A stretch of 64,000 bases of DNA from Rhodanobacter sp. T12-5 (lineage in GTDB: Bacteria > Pseudomonadota > Gammaproteobacteria > Xanthomonadales > Rhodanobacteraceae), in NCBI RefSeq assembly GCF_008329435.1, contig NZ_NPKN01000003.1, positions 124,001 through 188,000 of the forward strand, in the 5' to 3' direction. Positions within the stretch are counted from its first letter, which is position 1, and each line of letters opens with the position of its first letter. The notes under the pieces are model-generated. The model did no database searches, was not told the origin of the DNA, and saw only the letters and a program-made list of their open reading frames with translations. Both the position numbers and the translations under genes were made by a program. Positions 9,139 to 20,696 of this stretch are shown piece by piece.

Positions 9139-9816
9139 TCACCGCGCCGCGTCTTGCGGATCCGGCACGGGCAGGCGCGGCGAGGCGGGCAGGGTGTCCG
9201 GTGCCACCGCGCCGCCGGAAATGATGAAGGCCATCGCCTGGTCCATCGTCCAGTCGGTCGGGGTCAATTCGTCCAGCGGCACCACTTCCAGGTAACCGCC
9301 GGTCGGGTTCGGCGTGGTCGGGATGTACACCGCCGCCATCTCGCGGCCGCTGCCTTCCTCGATCATCACGCGGGTCACGAAACCGACCACCTTCATGCCG
9401 CGGCGCGGGAACTCCACCAGCACCACGCGCTGCACCCCGGACGGCTTGTTCTGCAGCACCGCCATCAGCTTCTTGGTGCCGCCGTAAATCGTCTGCACCA
9501 GCGGGATGCGCGCCAGCAGGGCGTCGAACGCATTGAGGAAGCGCTGGCCGATCACCCGGTTCGCCACGAAGCCGAGCAGGTAAAGCGCCATCAGCGTGGC
9601 CAGCAACGCGACGATGAAAGTCAGCCACTCCATCTTCAGCGACTCGGCCGTGTGCGGCGCCACCAGCGCCAGCGTGCCGAGCAGCCCGGTCACCAGCGGC
9701 GCTCCGATACCGGCCAGCAGGCCGAGCACGAACTTGAACACCAGCCAGGTCACCCACAGCGGGATGAACGTGAGCAGGCCGGTGAGAAGGTAGCGTTTGA
9801 GGCGCAACGGGGGCAT
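9139..9816 (-). CDS. DUF502 family membrane protein
   Basis: A 225-residue protein matching the DUF502 family, inner membrane proteins of unknown function in many proteobacteria. Two hydrophobic segments lie near residues 10-32 (YLLTGLLTFIPLWVTWLVFKF) and about 60-85, followed by a soluble domain with the family-typical stretches PLVQTIYGGTKKL, VVLVEFPRRGMKVVGFVT and VYIPTTPNPTGGYL. The start MPPLRLKRYLL is chosen because the family begins with this basic segment before the first helix; upstream in-frame sequence has no family character. No role can be assigned. Confidence 0.9.
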   Translation of the reverse strand: MPPLRLKRYLLTGLLTFIPLWVTWLVFKFVLGLLAGIGAPLVTGLLGTLALVAPHTAESLKMEWLTFIVALLATLMALYLLGFVANRVIGQRFLNAFDALLARIPLVQTIYGGTKKLMAVLQNKPSGVQRVVLVEFPRRGMKVVGFVTRVMIEEGSGREMAAVYIPTTPNPTGGYLEVVPLDELTPTDWTMDQAMAFIISGGAVAPDTLPASPRLPVPDPQDAAR

Positions 9817-10132
9817 GGAGTGATCCGGGGCGTGGGGGTTCGCACATTGTAGGCGAGGGCCTCGGCGCGTCAGCGAAGTTTCAACGGCGGCAGGGCGCGC
9901 GCGATCTTCATGGTTTCCAGGCTGACGGCGACCACGCGCAGGAACAGCTCCGGCAGGCAGGGCGGGTTGTGGCCCAGTCCGGTGGCCCGCACAGTCGCGC
10001 AGAACCCATGCCGCAGGCGAGGCTTTCGCGGGGGCGGGCGGCGCAGGCAACGCTGGATCGCTGTTCCGCCACGCCCGCTTCACGGCCAACGCGTGCAAGC
10101 TCGCCCATCCTCAGGTTTCCGGTCTGCCTGCC
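9817..10132. other. Intergenic region with a possible gene remnant on the minus strand
   Basis: No intact gene is supported in these 316 bases. On the minus strand the frame that stops at 9870 ends with a very gene-like tail (ELFLRVVAVSLETMKIAR and then ALPPLKLR, with almost all codons ending in G or C), but going upstream the coding look moves into another frame (LARVGREAGVAEQ). This would fit a small frameshifted regulatory or antitoxin-like gene, or chance in GC-rich DNA. The DUF502 promoter must also lie here. Confidence 0.35.
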
Positions 10133-11050
10133 GTGTCCACCTCCGCACCCCTCGATGATGTGCTCGACTGCCTGGTGATCGGCGCGGGACCGGCCGGGCT
10201 CACCGCGGCGACGTATCTGGCGCGCTATCGGCGCAAGGTCATGGTGATCGATGGCGGCAGCAGCCGGGCGCGCTGGATTCCGGCCAGCCACAACTGTCCG
10301 GGGTTTCCGTTTGGCGTGGCGGGCAACGATCTGCTGCAGCGTTTTCGCGCACAGGCGGACGAGTTCGCGGTGCCGATCGTGCCCACCCGCATCGACACGC
10401 TGACGCGTGAGGGCGGGGACTTTGTGGCCGGCGACAGCCGGCACAGCTGGCGTGCCCGGCAGGTGATCCTGGCCACCGGCGTGGTCGACCGGCTGCCCGA
10501 GATCAACGACGTGGAACAGGCGATCGCCAGCGGCGTGCTGCGCCTGTGCGCGGTATGCGATGGCTACGAGGCGCGCGACGAGGTGATCGGAGTGCTCGGG
10601 CCCGGCGACGTGGTGATGGGCCATGCGGAATTCCTGCGCACGTTCTCGCGCCAGGTGACGGCACTGGACAGCCAGGCCGGGGACGCGCCCGCCGAGGCGC
10701 TGCGGCAACGGGCCGACGCCGGCGGCATTGTTCTGCGCGGCGCGCCGGTACGGCTGACGTTGCGCGATGGTGCTTGCCACGCGACGTTTGCGGATGGCTC
10801 CTGTGAGCGGTTCGATACGCTGTACCCGGTGCTGGGCGCCGACGCGCAATCCGCGCTGGCGCGGGCGCTGCATGCCGGCGTTGACGAAAGCGGCGAGCTG
10901 CGGGTGGATTCGTCCATGCAGACCAGCGTGGCCGGTCTGTACGCCATCGGCGATGTAGTCAGCGGGCTCAACCAGATCAGCGTGGCCGTAGGTCACGCGG
11001 CGCTGGCGGCGACGGCAGTGCATCGCCAGCTGCCGCCGAACAAGCGCTGA
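10133..11050 (+). CDS. Thioredoxin-reductase-like NAD(P)/FAD-dependent oxidoreductase
   Basis: A 305-residue flavoprotein of the thioredoxin reductase family. The FAD-binding motif is VIGAGPAGLTAATYLARY near residue 15, the redox pair is C139-A-V-C142 in LCAVCDGYE, matching the CATC of TrxB, and the second FAD motif YAIGDVVSGLNQISVAVG is near the C-terminus. The second nucleotide-binding motif is unusual: GVLGPGDVVMG rather than GGGxSA, so the pyridine-nucleotide preference is uncertain. It begins with GTG; no strong Shine-Dalgarno is visible. There is no thioredoxin next to it, although a thioredoxin-domain YbbN lies 0.6 kb downstream on the other strand. It may reduce a thioredoxin-like partner. 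Confidence 0.88.
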   Translation: MSTSAPLDDVLDCLVIGAGPAGLTAATYLARYRRKVMVIDGGSSRARWIPASHNCPGFPFGVAGNDLLQRFRAQADEFAVPIVPTRIDTLTREGGDFVAGDSRHSWRARQVILATGVVDRLPEINDVEQAIASGVLRLCAVCDGYEARDEVIGVLGPGDVVMGHAEFLRTFSRQVTALDSQAGDAPAEALRQRADAGGIVLRGAPVRLTLRDGACHATFADGSCERFDTLYPVLGADAQSALARALHAGVDESGELRVDSSMQTSVAGLYAIGDVVSGLNQISVAVGHAALAATAVHRQLPPNKR

Positions 11051-11127
11051 GCGGGTTGCCCATCTTGCCGTGGTGAAGCGACGGCGGCCTTCACCGGAAT
11101 GACGTGGGGAGGTTCGTGCGGATGGGC

Positions 11128-11580
11128 TCAGCGTGCCTTCGGCTTCAGCCGCACGTAGAGCTGCTTGCGCACGCGGGCGATCACTTTGCCATCGGCGGTG
11201 ACCACCTCGGTCTCGAACCAGCGCAGTACCTTCTCGCCGCCCGCGGCCGCCGCACGCAATTCGTCGACCACGGCCGGCGCCAATTTGAAGTGCGCGTAGA
11301 CGTCTTCATAGCCCGGCGCCACGAAGTCGATTGCGCCGGCCTTGTCCCACACGTAGTAGTCGCTGCCGAGCTGGTGCATCGCCAGCAGCATCCAGAACGG
11401 GTCGACCATCGCGAACAGGTTGCCGCCGAACTGGCTGCGCACGTAGTTGCGATTCCAGGGCCGCAGGCGCAACACCACCTTCGCCTCGCTGTAGTCGTCG
11501 CTGAGCGACTGGATGCGGATCGCGTTGAACAGGAACGGCGGCCACAGGTTGATCAGCCGGCGGAAGGTCGATGCGCGCAT
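11128..11580 (-). CDS. DUF4442 hotdog-fold protein (thioesterase-like)
   Basis: A 150-residue protein of the DUF4442 family, hotdog-fold proteins related to acyl-CoA thioesterases such as PaaI/YiiD. The family-typical N-terminus (FRRLINLWPPFLFNAIRI) and the segments RNYVRSQFGGNLFAMVDPF and AIDFVAPGYEDV are present. The start at 11580 is preferred over the longer in-frame ORF because the upstream 29 codons fall inside a palindromic repeat element. GGAAA lies about eight bases before this ATG. Enzymatic activity is inferred from fold only. Confidence 0.87.
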   Translation of the reverse strand: MRASTFRRLINLWPPFLFNAIRIQSLSDDYSEAKVVLRLRPWNRNYVRSQFGGNLFAMVDPFWMLLAMHQLGSDYYVWDKAGAIDFVAPGYEDVYAHFKLAPAVVDELRAAAAGGEKVLRWFETEVVTADGKVIARVRKQLYVRLKPKAR

Positions 11581-11602
11581 GGTTTCCGGAATCCGAATTT
11601 CT

Positions 11603-11666
11603 TGTGGGAGCGACTTCAGTCGCGATGCTCCTGCTGAAAAGCATCGCGGCTGAAGCCGCTCCCACA
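11603..11666. repeat. Dispersed palindromic REP-like element, copy 2
   Basis: The left arm (tgtgggagcgacttcagtcg, continuing cgatgct) and the right arm (agcatcgcggctgaagccgc, continuing tcccaca) pair with few mismatches around a short loop. Arms match copy 1 at 4066-4145. The element lies directly upstream of the DUF4442 gene and downstream of ybbN. Confidence 0.85.
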
Positions 11667-11697
11667 TGATGTGGCGAGAGTCGCTGCGTGGTGAAAT

Positions 11698-12561
11698 TCA
11701 GAACAGCAAAGATGCCATCCGACGCCGGTAGCGACTGACCAGCTCGGCATCGTCGAGCGTCGCGAACGCGGCCAGCAAACGCTTCTTGCCCTGGCCGTCG
11801 TTCCAGTCGCGGGCTTTCTGCAGGATGGTGAGGAACTGTTCGAGGCCTGCTTCGGCGTCGCCTTCCAGCAGCAGGCGCACGCCGAGTTGGTCGCGGGCGG
11901 CCCAGTCGGCGGGATCGGTCTGCACGCGTTGCTGCAGTTCGGTTACCGAGGGCGCATCTTTCAGCGCATGGGCCAGCTCCAGCTCGCTGCGCAGGCGCAC
12001 GGCGCGCGCGTCGGTGGCGAGGTTGGCGGGCAGCGCGGCGAGTTCGGCTTCGGCGGCGGCGATCTGGCCGGTCTGCATCAGGGCCACTGCCAGGTCGAGT
12101 TTCAACTCGGGCTTTTTCGGCTCAGCGGCGATCTCCTGCTGCAGCCGGTTGATCATCTGCTCGGGGGTTTCCTGCGCTGTCGCGTCCTCGATCGCGTCGA
12201 CGGCGGCCAGCGGCTGCACGTGGCGCGACAGGAATTCGCGCAGCTGGCCTTCGGGCAGCGCGCCGGCGAAGCCGTCGAGCACCTGGCCGTCCTTCACCAG
12301 CACTACGGTCGGGATGCTCTTGATCCCGAACATGCCGGCCAGCTCCTGCTGGCCATCCACGTCGACCTTGCCCAGCCGGAATGCGCCGTTGTATTCGGTG
12401 GCGAGCTTTTCCAGCATCGGGCCGAGCGTCTTGCACGGCTCGCACCAGGTGGCCCAGAAATCCAGCAGGATCGGCGTGGTCAGCGAGGCCTGCAGCACGT
12501 CGGCTTCGAAGGTCTGCTGGTCCACGTCGAAGACGGGGGCGAGGGCGGTGGCATCGGTCAC
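11698..12561 (-). CDS. ybbN: Co-chaperone YbbN/CnoX: thioredoxin domain plus TPR-like region
   Basis: A 287-residue protein with an N-terminal thioredoxin fold (about residues 10-110) carrying C40-E-P-C43 in DFWATWCEPCK and the cis-proline loop SIPTVVLVKDG. The C-terminal half is helical and matches the tetratricopeptide-like part of YbbN (KPELKLDLAVALMQTGQIAAA). E. coli YbbN (CnoX) holds unfolded clients for GroEL or DnaK. That protein lacks one active-site cysteine whereas both are present here, so oxidoreductase activity is possible. It starts with GTG, with GGAG about ten bases upstream. It is transcribed away from the pqi operon. Confidence 0.92.
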   Translation of the reverse strand: MTDATALAPVFDVDQQTFEADVLQASLTTPILLDFWATWCEPCKTLGPMLEKLATEYNGAFRLGKVDVDGQQELAGMFGIKSIPTVVLVKDGQVLDGFAGALPEGQLREFLSRHVQPLAAVDAIEDATAQETPEQMINRLQQEIAAEPKKPELKLDLAVALMQTGQIAAAEAELAALPANLATDARAVRLRSELELAHALKDAPSVTELQQRVQTDPADWAARDQLGVRLLLEGDAEAGLEQFLTILQKARDWNDGQGKKRLLAAFATLDDAELVSRYRRRMASLLF

Positions 12562-12684
12562 GGAAAACTCCAGCTCGGCGGATACCGGTTCAGATCAGGG
12601 TTCCGGCGCAGCATATCAAGCAGCGCGTTCACGATAGATTTGCGAGAATCGGCAACGGTCACGCCGAAACAAGGCATCGAGTGC

Positions 12685-13296
12685 ATGGCTTCACCTGAAG
12701 CGCTGTTGATCTGCGAGCACTGCGACACGGTCTACCGTCGGCGCGCGCTGGTGCGTGGCGACGTGGCCCGATGCGCATGTTGCGACGCAGAGCTGGAGCG
12801 CCATCACGCGCTGAGCGTGAACGCGATGCTGGCGCTGATCCTCACCGCCTTCATCGTGTTCGTGCAGGCGAACATGTGGCCAATCGTCACGCTCGGCCTG
12901 AACGGGCAGCACAGCAGCACCACGCTGTGGGGCATGATCGTCGCGATGTGGCGGGAGCAGGCCGGGGTCGTCTCGGTGCTGGTTGCTGCTACGTTGTTCT
13001 TTTTCCCGCTGATGAAGATGTCGCTGCTGGGCTGGCTGTTGTGGTTCGCCCGGGCCGGCCGGCGCGCCCCGGGTTTCAGGCAATTGATGGTGACGCTGCA
13101 TTATCTCGGGCCATGGACGATGAGCGAGGTGTTCGTGCTGGGCGCGCTGGTGGCGATCGTGAAGGCGCACACTTACTTCGACGTGACCCCGGATCCGGGC
13201 ATCTATGCGTACGCGGCGTTGACCTTGCTGATCACCATCTTCGCCGGAGTGGACTTGCGCCAGTTGTGGGACGAGACGCCGGAGCCTCTGGCATGA
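12685..13296 (+). CDS. pqiA: PqiA-type membrane protein, first unit
   Basis: A 203-residue inner membrane protein equal to about half of E. coli PqiA. The N-terminus has two CxxC pairs (CEHCDTVYRR and CACCD) that suggest a zinc ribbon, followed by four hydrophobic segments (LALILTAFIVFVQANMWP, VVSVLVAATLFFFPLMK and two more). PqiA works with the MCE protein PqiB and lipoprotein PqiC in lipid transport across the envelope. The start follows a longer open frame that overlaps ybbN antisense; 12685 is chosen because the cysteine pairs begin nine codons later. The stop overlaps the next start as ATGA. Confidence 0.9.
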   Translation: MASPEALLICEHCDTVYRRRALVRGDVARCACCDAELERHHALSVNAMLALILTAFIVFVQANMWPIVTLGLNGQHSSTTLWGMIVAMWREQAGVVSVLVAATLFFFPLMKMSLLGWLLWFARAGRRAPGFRQLMVTLHYLGPWTMSEVFVLGALVAIVKAHTYFDVTPDPGIYAYAALTLLITIFAGVDLRQLWDETPEPLA

Positions 13297-13946
13297 GCGC
13301 GCTGCCGCGCGCCGCCGAACTCGGCCTGATCGCCTGCAAGGTATGCGGGCTGGTGTGCCGCAACGTGCGCGATGATGAACGCCTCGACGGCGACGATCGG
13401 GCCGACGCCATGGCGTGTCCGCGCTGCGGTGCCACCCTGCACCGGCGCAAGCCGAACAGCTACGTGCGCACCTGGGCGCTGCTGATCGCGGCGTTCATCA
13501 TGTACATCCCGGCCAACGTGCTGCCGATCATGCGCACCGCCAGCCTCAACGACGTGGATGACAACACCATCATCAGCGGCGTGGTCGAGTTGTGGCGCGC
13601 CGGTTCGCCGAACCTGGCGGTCATCGTGTTCAGCGCCAGCATCGTGGTGCCGGTGCTGAAGTTCCTGGCACTGGGTACGCTGTTGCTGAGCAGCCAGCGC
13701 GGCAGCGAGTGGGCGCGGCTGCAACGTGCAAAACTCTATCGGCTGGTCGAGCTGATCGGCTACTGGTCGATGCTGGACGTGTTCGTGGTGGCGCTGCTGA
13801 CCGCACTGGTGCGTTTCAGCGTGTTGAGTCGGGTCGAGCCATTGCCCGGCGTGATCTTCTTTGGCCTGACCGTGGTGCTGACCATGCTGGCCTCGATGAG
13901 TTTTGATCCCCGGTTGATCTGGGACGGCAAGGATAGTGATGACTGA
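13293..13946 (+). CDS. pqiA: PqiA-type membrane protein, second unit
   Basis: A 217-residue protein equal to the other half of E. coli PqiA. It again has two CxxC pairs (CKVCG and CPRCG) and four membrane segments, including YVRTWALLIAAFIMYIPANV with the PANxxP-like element of the family and LVELIGYWSMLDVFVVALL. It overlaps the first unit by four bases and pqiB by eight, so the proteins are probably made in fixed proportion. The two proteins together would rebuild a two-domain PqiA. The product is named by homology and operon context. Confidence 0.92.
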   Translation: MSALPRAAELGLIACKVCGLVCRNVRDDERLDGDDRADAMACPRCGATLHRRKPNSYVRTWALLIAAFIMYIPANVLPIMRTASLNDVDDNTIISGVVELWRAGSPNLAVIVFSASIVVPVLKFLALGTLLLSSQRGSEWARLQRAKLYRLVELIGYWSMLDVFVVALLTALVRFSVLSRVEPLPGVIFFGLTVVLTMLASMSFDPRLIWDGKDSDD

Positions 13947-15648
13947 CGACGGCCACATCGAACAGGATCGCCCGGACGGCGCCGAGTTGCCGCGGCCGGT
14001 GGTGAAACGGCGACGTTTCAACGCCTCGCTTATCTGGCTGGTGCCGGCGCTGGCGGCGCTGGTCGCGCTTTCGCTGGTGGTCAGCAACTGGCTGCAGGCC
14101 GGCCCGCAGATCACCATCAGCCTGCAGAGTGCCGAAGGACTGGACGCAGGCAAGACGCCGGTGAAATACAAGGACGTGGTGATTGGCCGGGTCAACAAGA
14201 TCTACCTCAGCGCCGATCGCAGCCATGTACTGGTGAAGGTGGCGTTGGAGAAAAGCGCCGAGGGCTTTGCCACGCGCGACACCCGCTTCTGGGTGGTGCG
14301 GCCGCGGATCGGGTTGGGTGGCGTATCCGGCATCGATACGCTTCTGTCCGGTGCGTACATCGGCGCGGATATCGGCGATTCGAAAGAACCGGAGGACGAG
14401 TTCAAGGGCCTGGAGATCCCGCCGTCGGTGACAAATGGCGCACCAGGCCGCAGTTTCAAGCTGCACAGCGACGATCTCGGTTCGCTGGACATCGGCTCGC
14501 CGGTGTATTTCCACCGCATCCAGGTCGGCCGGGTGGCGTCCTACCAGCTGGACAAGGACGGCAAGGGCGTATCGCTGAACATCTTTGTCGACAGCCCGAA
14601 CGACAAGTTCGTCACCGCTTCCAGCCGCTTCTGGAATGCCAGCGGCGTGGACGTATCGATCGGCGCGAACGGACTGAAGCTCAACACCCAGTCGTTGGCG
14701 ACCGTGCTGGCCGGTGGCGTGGCGTTCCAGGATCCGCCGGGGCCGCATGACAGCACGCCCGCGCCGGAAAACACCGAATACAAGCTGTTCGGCGAACAAG
14801 CCAGCGCAATGGCGCCGCCGGACGGCGACCCGCGTTACATCCGCATGCGTTTCGAGCAGTCCGTGCGCGGCCTGGCAGTGGACGCGCCGGTGGAGTTCCT
14901 CGGCATCAACATCGGCAAGGTGGTATCGGTGCGGCTCGATTACGACGAAAAGGCGCAGCGTTTCCCTGTGGTTGTCGGCGCGGTGATCTACCCGCAGCGC
15001 CTGGGCAAGGCTTATGACAAGCTGGAGGCGCTGGCCAAGGCGCGTGGCGACGGCACCGACCTGTCGCAGTTGATCGGGGGCCTTGTCGACCACGGCCTGC
15101 GCGCACAGGCCCGCACCGGCAACCTGCTCACCGGTCAGCTGTACGTGGCACTGGACTTCGTGCCGCACGCACCGAAGGTGGCGTTCGACCCGAGCGCGAA
15201 ACCGCTGACCATCCCCACCATGCCGGGCAGCTTCGACAAGCTGCAGGAGCAGATGGCCGAGATCGTCGACAAGCTGGACAAGATCCCGTTCGACAGCATC
15301 GGCAAGAACCTCGACCAGACCCTGGCTGGCCTCAACGCGACCTTGAAGCAGGTCAACGGGCAAACCCTGCCGGCGTTCAAGGACACCTTGCAGGGTGTGC
15401 AGAAAACCATGGGCACCGCCAACGACGCGTTGTCCGGCGACTCGCCGCTGCAGCAAAATCTGGGCAGCACGCTGGAGCAGGTGCAGCGCATGGCACGCTC
15501 GCTGCGGGTGCTGACCGATTACCTGAGCGGTCATCCGGAGGCATTGCTGCGTGGCCGTCGTCCGGATGCCAAGGCTGCCGATCGTCCAACCGCCGGCGGC
15601 GCACCCGTGCCGGCGGCCACCCCGTCACCGCAAGGGAGCCAGCCATGA
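13939..15648 (+). CDS. pqiB: PqiB-type MCE protein
   Basis: A 569-residue protein with one N-terminal membrane helix (LIWLVPALAALVALSLVV, near residues 30-48) and three MCE domains in the periplasm: ITISLQSAEGLDAGKTPVKY, a second around GRSFKLHSDDLGSLDIGSPVYF, and a third around RYIRMRFEQSVRGLAVDAPV. The C-terminal helical region resembles the needle that forms a channel in E. coli PqiB. An in-frame GTG precedes the ATG directly; the ATG at 13939 has AAGGA five bases upstream and is preferred. It is part of the overlapping pqiA-pqiA-pqiB-pqiC operon. Confidence 0.94.
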   Translation: MTDDGHIEQDRPDGAELPRPVVKRRRFNASLIWLVPALAALVALSLVVSNWLQAGPQITISLQSAEGLDAGKTPVKYKDVVIGRVNKIYLSADRSHVLVKVALEKSAEGFATRDTRFWVVRPRIGLGGVSGIDTLLSGAYIGADIGDSKEPEDEFKGLEIPPSVTNGAPGRSFKLHSDDLGSLDIGSPVYFHRIQVGRVASYQLDKDGKGVSLNIFVDSPNDKFVTASSRFWNASGVDVSIGANGLKLNTQSLATVLAGGVAFQDPPGPHDSTPAPENTEYKLFGEQASAMAPPDGDPRYIRMRFEQSVRGLAVDAPVEFLGINIGKVVSVRLDYDEKAQRFPVVVGAVIYPQRLGKAYDKLEALAKARGDGTDLSQLIGGLVDHGLRAQARTGNLLTGQLYVALDFVPHAPKVAFDPSAKPLTIPTMPGSFDKLQEQMAEIVDKLDKIPFDSIGKNLDQTLAGLNATLKQVNGQTLPAFKDTLQGVQKTMGTANDALSGDSPLQQNLGSTLEQVQRMARSLRVLTDYLSGHPEALLRGRRPDAKAADRPTAGGAPVPAATPSPQGSQP

Positions 15649-16259
15649 TTCGTGACGCCTCGCGTCTGCTTGCCGCCGCGGCTGCGCTGGCGCTCAGCGC
15701 CTGTGCCACGGCACCGCTGCATTACTACACGCTGATCGCGCCGGCCGGTGCGCCCGCCGATGTCGTGGCGGCCGCGCCAGCACTGCCGTTCGAGTTGCTG
15801 CCGGTCGGCGTGCCGGCGCAGGTCGACCAGCCGCAGCTGGTGGTGCGCGAAGGTGGCCAGGGCGTGGCGCTGCTCGACGGCGAGCGCTGGATCGCCCCGC
15901 TCGGCGACGAGATCCGTGGCGCGCTGTCGGCCGATCTGGCCCGTGACCTGCACAGCCAGGACCTCAGCGGCCAGCCCGGCAACGGCAAGCCGCGACTGCG
16001 GATCAAGCTGGACCTGCGCCGGTTCGACTCGCAACCGGGCAGTTACGCGCTGATCGAGGGTAGCTGGAGCGTGCGCCTGCTGCAGGGCAATCATCCCGCG
16101 GCACTGGTTTGCACCAGCCTGGTCAGCGAAGCGGTCGGGCCGGGCTACGAGGCGCTGGTGGCCGGGCATCAGCGTGCGCTTGGCCAGCTCGCGACGCAGA
16201 TCGCCGCCGTCGCCCGCGCGCTCGGCAACGGGCAGGCGGCGAGCTGTCCCGCGCCGTGA
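15645..16259 (+). CDS. pqiC: PqiC-type outer membrane lipoprotein
   Basis: A 204-residue lipoprotein with signal peptide and lipobox LSAC (cysteine near residue 20), followed by HYYTLIAP, the hallmark of the ABC-transport auxiliary lipoprotein family that includes PqiC. In E. coli PqiC forms an outer-membrane ring receiving the PqiB needle. The start overlaps the pqiB stop as ATGA and has AAGGAG ten bases upstream. It is the last gene of the operon; leuS follows after about 100 bases. Confidence 0.92.
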   Translation: MIRDASRLLAAAAALALSACATAPLHYYTLIAPAGAPADVVAAAPALPFELLPVGVPAQVDQPQLVVREGGQGVALLDGERWIAPLGDEIRGALSADLARDLHSQDLSGQPGNGKPRLRIKLDLRRFDSQPGSYALIEGSWSVRLLQGNHPAALVCTSLVSEAVGPGYEALVAGHQRALGQLATQIAAVARALGNGQAASCPAP

Positions 16260-19130
<2,871 letters not shown>

Positions 19131-19135
19131 AAGGC

Positions 19136-19684
19136 ATGAGCTTCATGAAAGCGGGCCATCTGTTGCAAGCCTCGTTGCTGCTGGTCGCGGCATTCGCGCT
19201 GAGTGCCTGCGGTTTCCACCTGCGCGAGAACGCGACGCTGCCGCCGCAGATGCAACGGGTGCATCTCACCGTCAACGGTGACGGCGACTTCCAGCGTCAC
19301 CTGGCCCGCGCGCTGCAGACCTCGGGCGTCACCATCGAGGACGACAGCGGCCCCGGCATCGCCGAGCTGCGCGTGCCGGTGGCGGCCTTCAGCACCGAGA
19401 CGCTGAGTGCCGGCGGCTATGTGCGCATCACCGAGTACGCGGTGCGCTACCAGGTGCAGTTCGACGTCACCGACGCCTCCGGCCAGGTACTGGTGCCGCA
19501 CCAGCGCATCGACATGTCGCGCGAATACAGCTACGACGCCAGCAACACCGTGGGCAACGAATCGCAGGTGCAGGAAATCCAGCGCAGCCTCAACGACGAC
19601 ATGGTGCAGGCGATCCTGTTCCGGTTGCAGGCCGCCGGCAAGCACGAACTGGCCGCGCCGGCGAGCGCCAGCAGTACGCACTGA
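19136..19684 (+). CDS. lptE: LPS-assembly lipoprotein LptE
   Basis: A 182-residue lipoprotein that plugs the LptD barrel and helps insert lipopolysaccharide in the outer leaflet of the outer membrane. A signal peptide ends in the lipobox LSACGFHLRE, where CGFxLR is the family signature. Three ATG codons (19127, 19136, 19145) are possible; 19136 is a compromise with AAAGG nearby. It follows leuS within a few bases or overlaps it if 19127 is used, and its stop overlaps the holA start, so it is cotranscribed. Confidence 0.92.
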   Translation: MSFMKAGHLLQASLLLVAAFALSACGFHLRENATLPPQMQRVHLTVNGDGDFQRHLARALQTSGVTIEDDSGPGIAELRVPVAAFSTETLSAGGYVRITEYAVRYQVQFDVTDASGQVLVPHQRIDMSREYSYDASNTVGNESQVQEIQRSLNDDMVQAILFRLQAAGKHELAAPASASSTH

Positions 19685-20694
19685 TGCCGCTCGGTCCCGG
19701 CCAATGGCAGAAGGCGCTGGCGGCGGACGAACTGCAGCCGGTCTACCTGCTCGCCGGCGAACAGTTGCTGGTGCTGGAAGCGGCCGATGCCTTGCGCGCG
19801 CAGGCGCGCAAGCTGGGTTATACCGAACGCGAAGTGCTCGACGTCGGCCAGCATTTCGACTGGAACGACCTGGCGCGTTCAGCGGCCGGCATGTCGCTGT
19901 TCGCCACCCGGCGGCTGATCGACCTGCGCCTGCCGACCGGCCGCCCCGGCATCGAGGGAGCCAAGGCGATCAACGCGTTCTGCGCCGATCCGCCGCCCGA
20001 CGTTACCCTGCTGATCACCGCGATGGAGTGGAGCAACAAGCACGATGGCGCGTGGAGCAAGAAGCTCGATGCCAGCGGCACGATGGTGGTGTTCAACTCG
20101 CCGCGGCCGGATCAGTGGGCTGCGTGGATTACAGCGCGACTCGCCTCGCGCGGCCTGTCCGCCACGCCCGACGCCGCCGCGCTGCTGGCCGAACGCGTCG
20201 AGGGCAACCTGCTCGCCGCCGCGCAGGAGGTGGACAAGCTCGCCGTGCTGCACGGCGAGGGCCGCATCGACGCGGTCGAGATGGAAAACCTGGTTGCCGA
20301 CAGCGCCCGCTACGACGTGTTCAAGCTCACCGATGCCGCCTTCGTCGGCGATGGCGCGCGCGCGTTGCGCATCCTTGCCGGGCTGCGCTCGGAAGGCGAC
20401 GAACTGCTGGCGTTGATGGGCTGGCTGGTCAATCAGCTGCAACTTGCCCTGCGCCTGGCCAATGCCAACGACCTGGCGGCGCAGATCCGCAACGAACACC
20501 TCTGGCAGGCGCGCGAACAATTGTTCCGCAAGGCCCTGCGCCGCGCCCCGCGCGATCACTGGCTGCAATGTCTGGCCCGTGCCTCGCGCATCGATCGCAT
20601 GGTCAAGGGCCGCGAGCAGGGCAACCCGTGGCAGGAAGCCGAACGGCTGATCGCCGCCATCGCCGAACCGCGCGCCGCCAAAGCGCTCGCATGA
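19684..20694 (+). CDS. holA: DNA polymerase III subunit delta
   Basis: A 336-residue protein, close to the 343 of E. coli HolA. Delta is the wrench of the clamp loader and opens the beta sliding clamp. The N-terminal signature YLLAGEQLLVLEAADALRAQA and the central LLAERVEGNLLAAAQEVDKL are characteristic. The ATG overlaps the lptE stop by one base (tgATG), implying translational coupling. Confidence 0.95.
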   Translation: MPLGPGQWQKALAADELQPVYLLAGEQLLVLEAADALRAQARKLGYTEREVLDVGQHFDWNDLARSAAGMSLFATRRLIDLRLPTGRPGIEGAKAINAFCADPPPDVTLLITAMEWSNKHDGAWSKKLDASGTMVVFNSPRPDQWAAWITARLASRGLSATPDAAALLAERVEGNLLAAAQEVDKLAVLHGEGRIDAVEMENLVADSARYDVFKLTDAAFVGDGARALRILAGLRSEGDELLALMGWLVNQLQLALRLANANDLAAQIRNEHLWQAREQLFRKALRRAPRDHWLQCLARASRIDRMVKGREQGNPWQEAERLIAAIAEPRAAKALA

Positions 20695-20696
20695 CC

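Noticed and set aside
13816-15534. 572-codon open frame antisense to pqiB
   Set aside because: No recognisable family; the MCE domains on the plus strand explain the region.
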